Shown here: piece after piece, positions 63,887-64,000 of the stretch | Layout of the letters: each line of letters opens with the position of its first letter | Numbering within the stretch: the stretch's first letter is position 1 | From: Peptostreptococcus sp. D1 | GTDB taxonomy: Bacteria; Bacillota; Clostridia; Peptostreptococcales; Peptostreptococcaceae | NCBI RefSeq assembly: GCF_900112955.1 | Contig: NZ_FONP01000001.1 | Span: 62,001 to 126,000 of the forward strand | Direction: 5' to 3' | Length of the DNA stretch: 64,000 nucleotides | Program-made: the position numbers and the translations under genes | The notes under the pieces: generated by a model | Database searches by the model: none | Told to the model about the DNA's origin: nothing | What the model saw: only the letters and a program-made list of their open reading frames with translations

Positions 63887-64000
63887 TTATTTTTTGACAA
63901 ATCTTATATGTCTTAGAGGTAATTTATTTTCAATAGTATTTCCTCTAATATTGATACTATCTATATTCGGTATATCATTTAACGCCATTACATCAGTTAT
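63887..64000 (-). CDS. 3' end of an unidentified protein (cut by window edge)
   Basis: The last 37 codons before a TAA at 63887 are open to the window edge. The visible end is LPLRHIRFVKK with DIPNIDSINIRGN before it. The spacing (20 nt) to the M16 gene suggests the same operon. The family is not recognisable from this fragment. Confidence 0.6.
   Translation of the reverse strand: MTDVMALNDIPNIDSINIRGNTIENKLPLRHIRFVKK

Overview
This is an AT-rich chromosomal window with Firmicutes-type gene order, and the best fit is a low-GC Clostridia-like anaerobe. The signs are the yggS-sepF-ylmG-ylmH-divIVA-ileS block, an isoleucine T-box leader, the ymfF/ymfH-type M16 peptidase pair, the DOXP isoprenoid genes dxr and ispG, strong purine-rich Shine-Dalgarno sites with some TTG/GTG starts, and many intrinsic terminators. 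I cannot name the species. No tRNA, rRNA, insertion sequence, prophage, integrase or CRISPR array is visible. Nearly all of the window is core chromosome.

Layout. 1-3.4 kb: translation-modification genes prmA-rsmE-mtaB. 3.5-8.8 kb: a BrnQ transporter, then clpB as the last gene of a three-gene operon behind a small winged-helix protein that resembles plasmid RepL and an unrecognised protein. 9.1-19.8 kb: the usual rpsB-tsf-pyrH-frr-uppS-cdsA-dxr-rseP-ispG series, broken so that dxr-rseP-ispG converge on the rest, with a DUF4846-type lipoprotein at the junction, followed by a tail-anchored probable pseudokinase. 20-32 kb: small membrane proteins, an AlaX-type editing protein, an MsrA-MsrB fusion, an AI-2E family permease coupled to a heterodimeric ABC exporter, a parvulin-type isomerase, a CBS-domain protein and a cold-shock protein. 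32-42 kb: single metabolic genes (pyridoxamine kinase, large glutamine synthetase, exonuclease III, GalT-type transferase, aminotransferase), a MarR regulator with a perfect operator, uppP and an SF1 helicase.

42-64 kb: one long minus-strand block for cell envelope and division. Read in transcription order it is M16-M16-lgt-rsmH-murF-mraY, then murD-murG-ftsZ-nrdR-pgeF-der-plsY-gpsA, then yggS-sepF-ylmG-ylmH-divIVA, then T-box-ileS. The dcw cluster lacks ftsL, septal PBP, murE, ftsW, murC/murB, ftsQ and ftsA at their usual places. SepF and the conserved FtsZ tail are present.

Most striking observations: (1) IleRS has the swapped signature GIHH (residues 59-62) instead of HxGH in a type-2-like enzyme, which predicts very strong mupirocin insensitivity; (2) a RepL-like protein and an orphan protein are co-transcribed with clpB; (3) a tail-anchored pseudokinase lacks the catalytic Asp; (4) several structured leaders and intercistronic hairpins (rpsB, cspA, glnA, ileS) look regulatory. 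Promoters named below are consensus -35/-10 pairs read by eye, nearly all with 17-bp spacers. Start codons were moved to the codon with the best Shine-Dalgarno spacing where noted.
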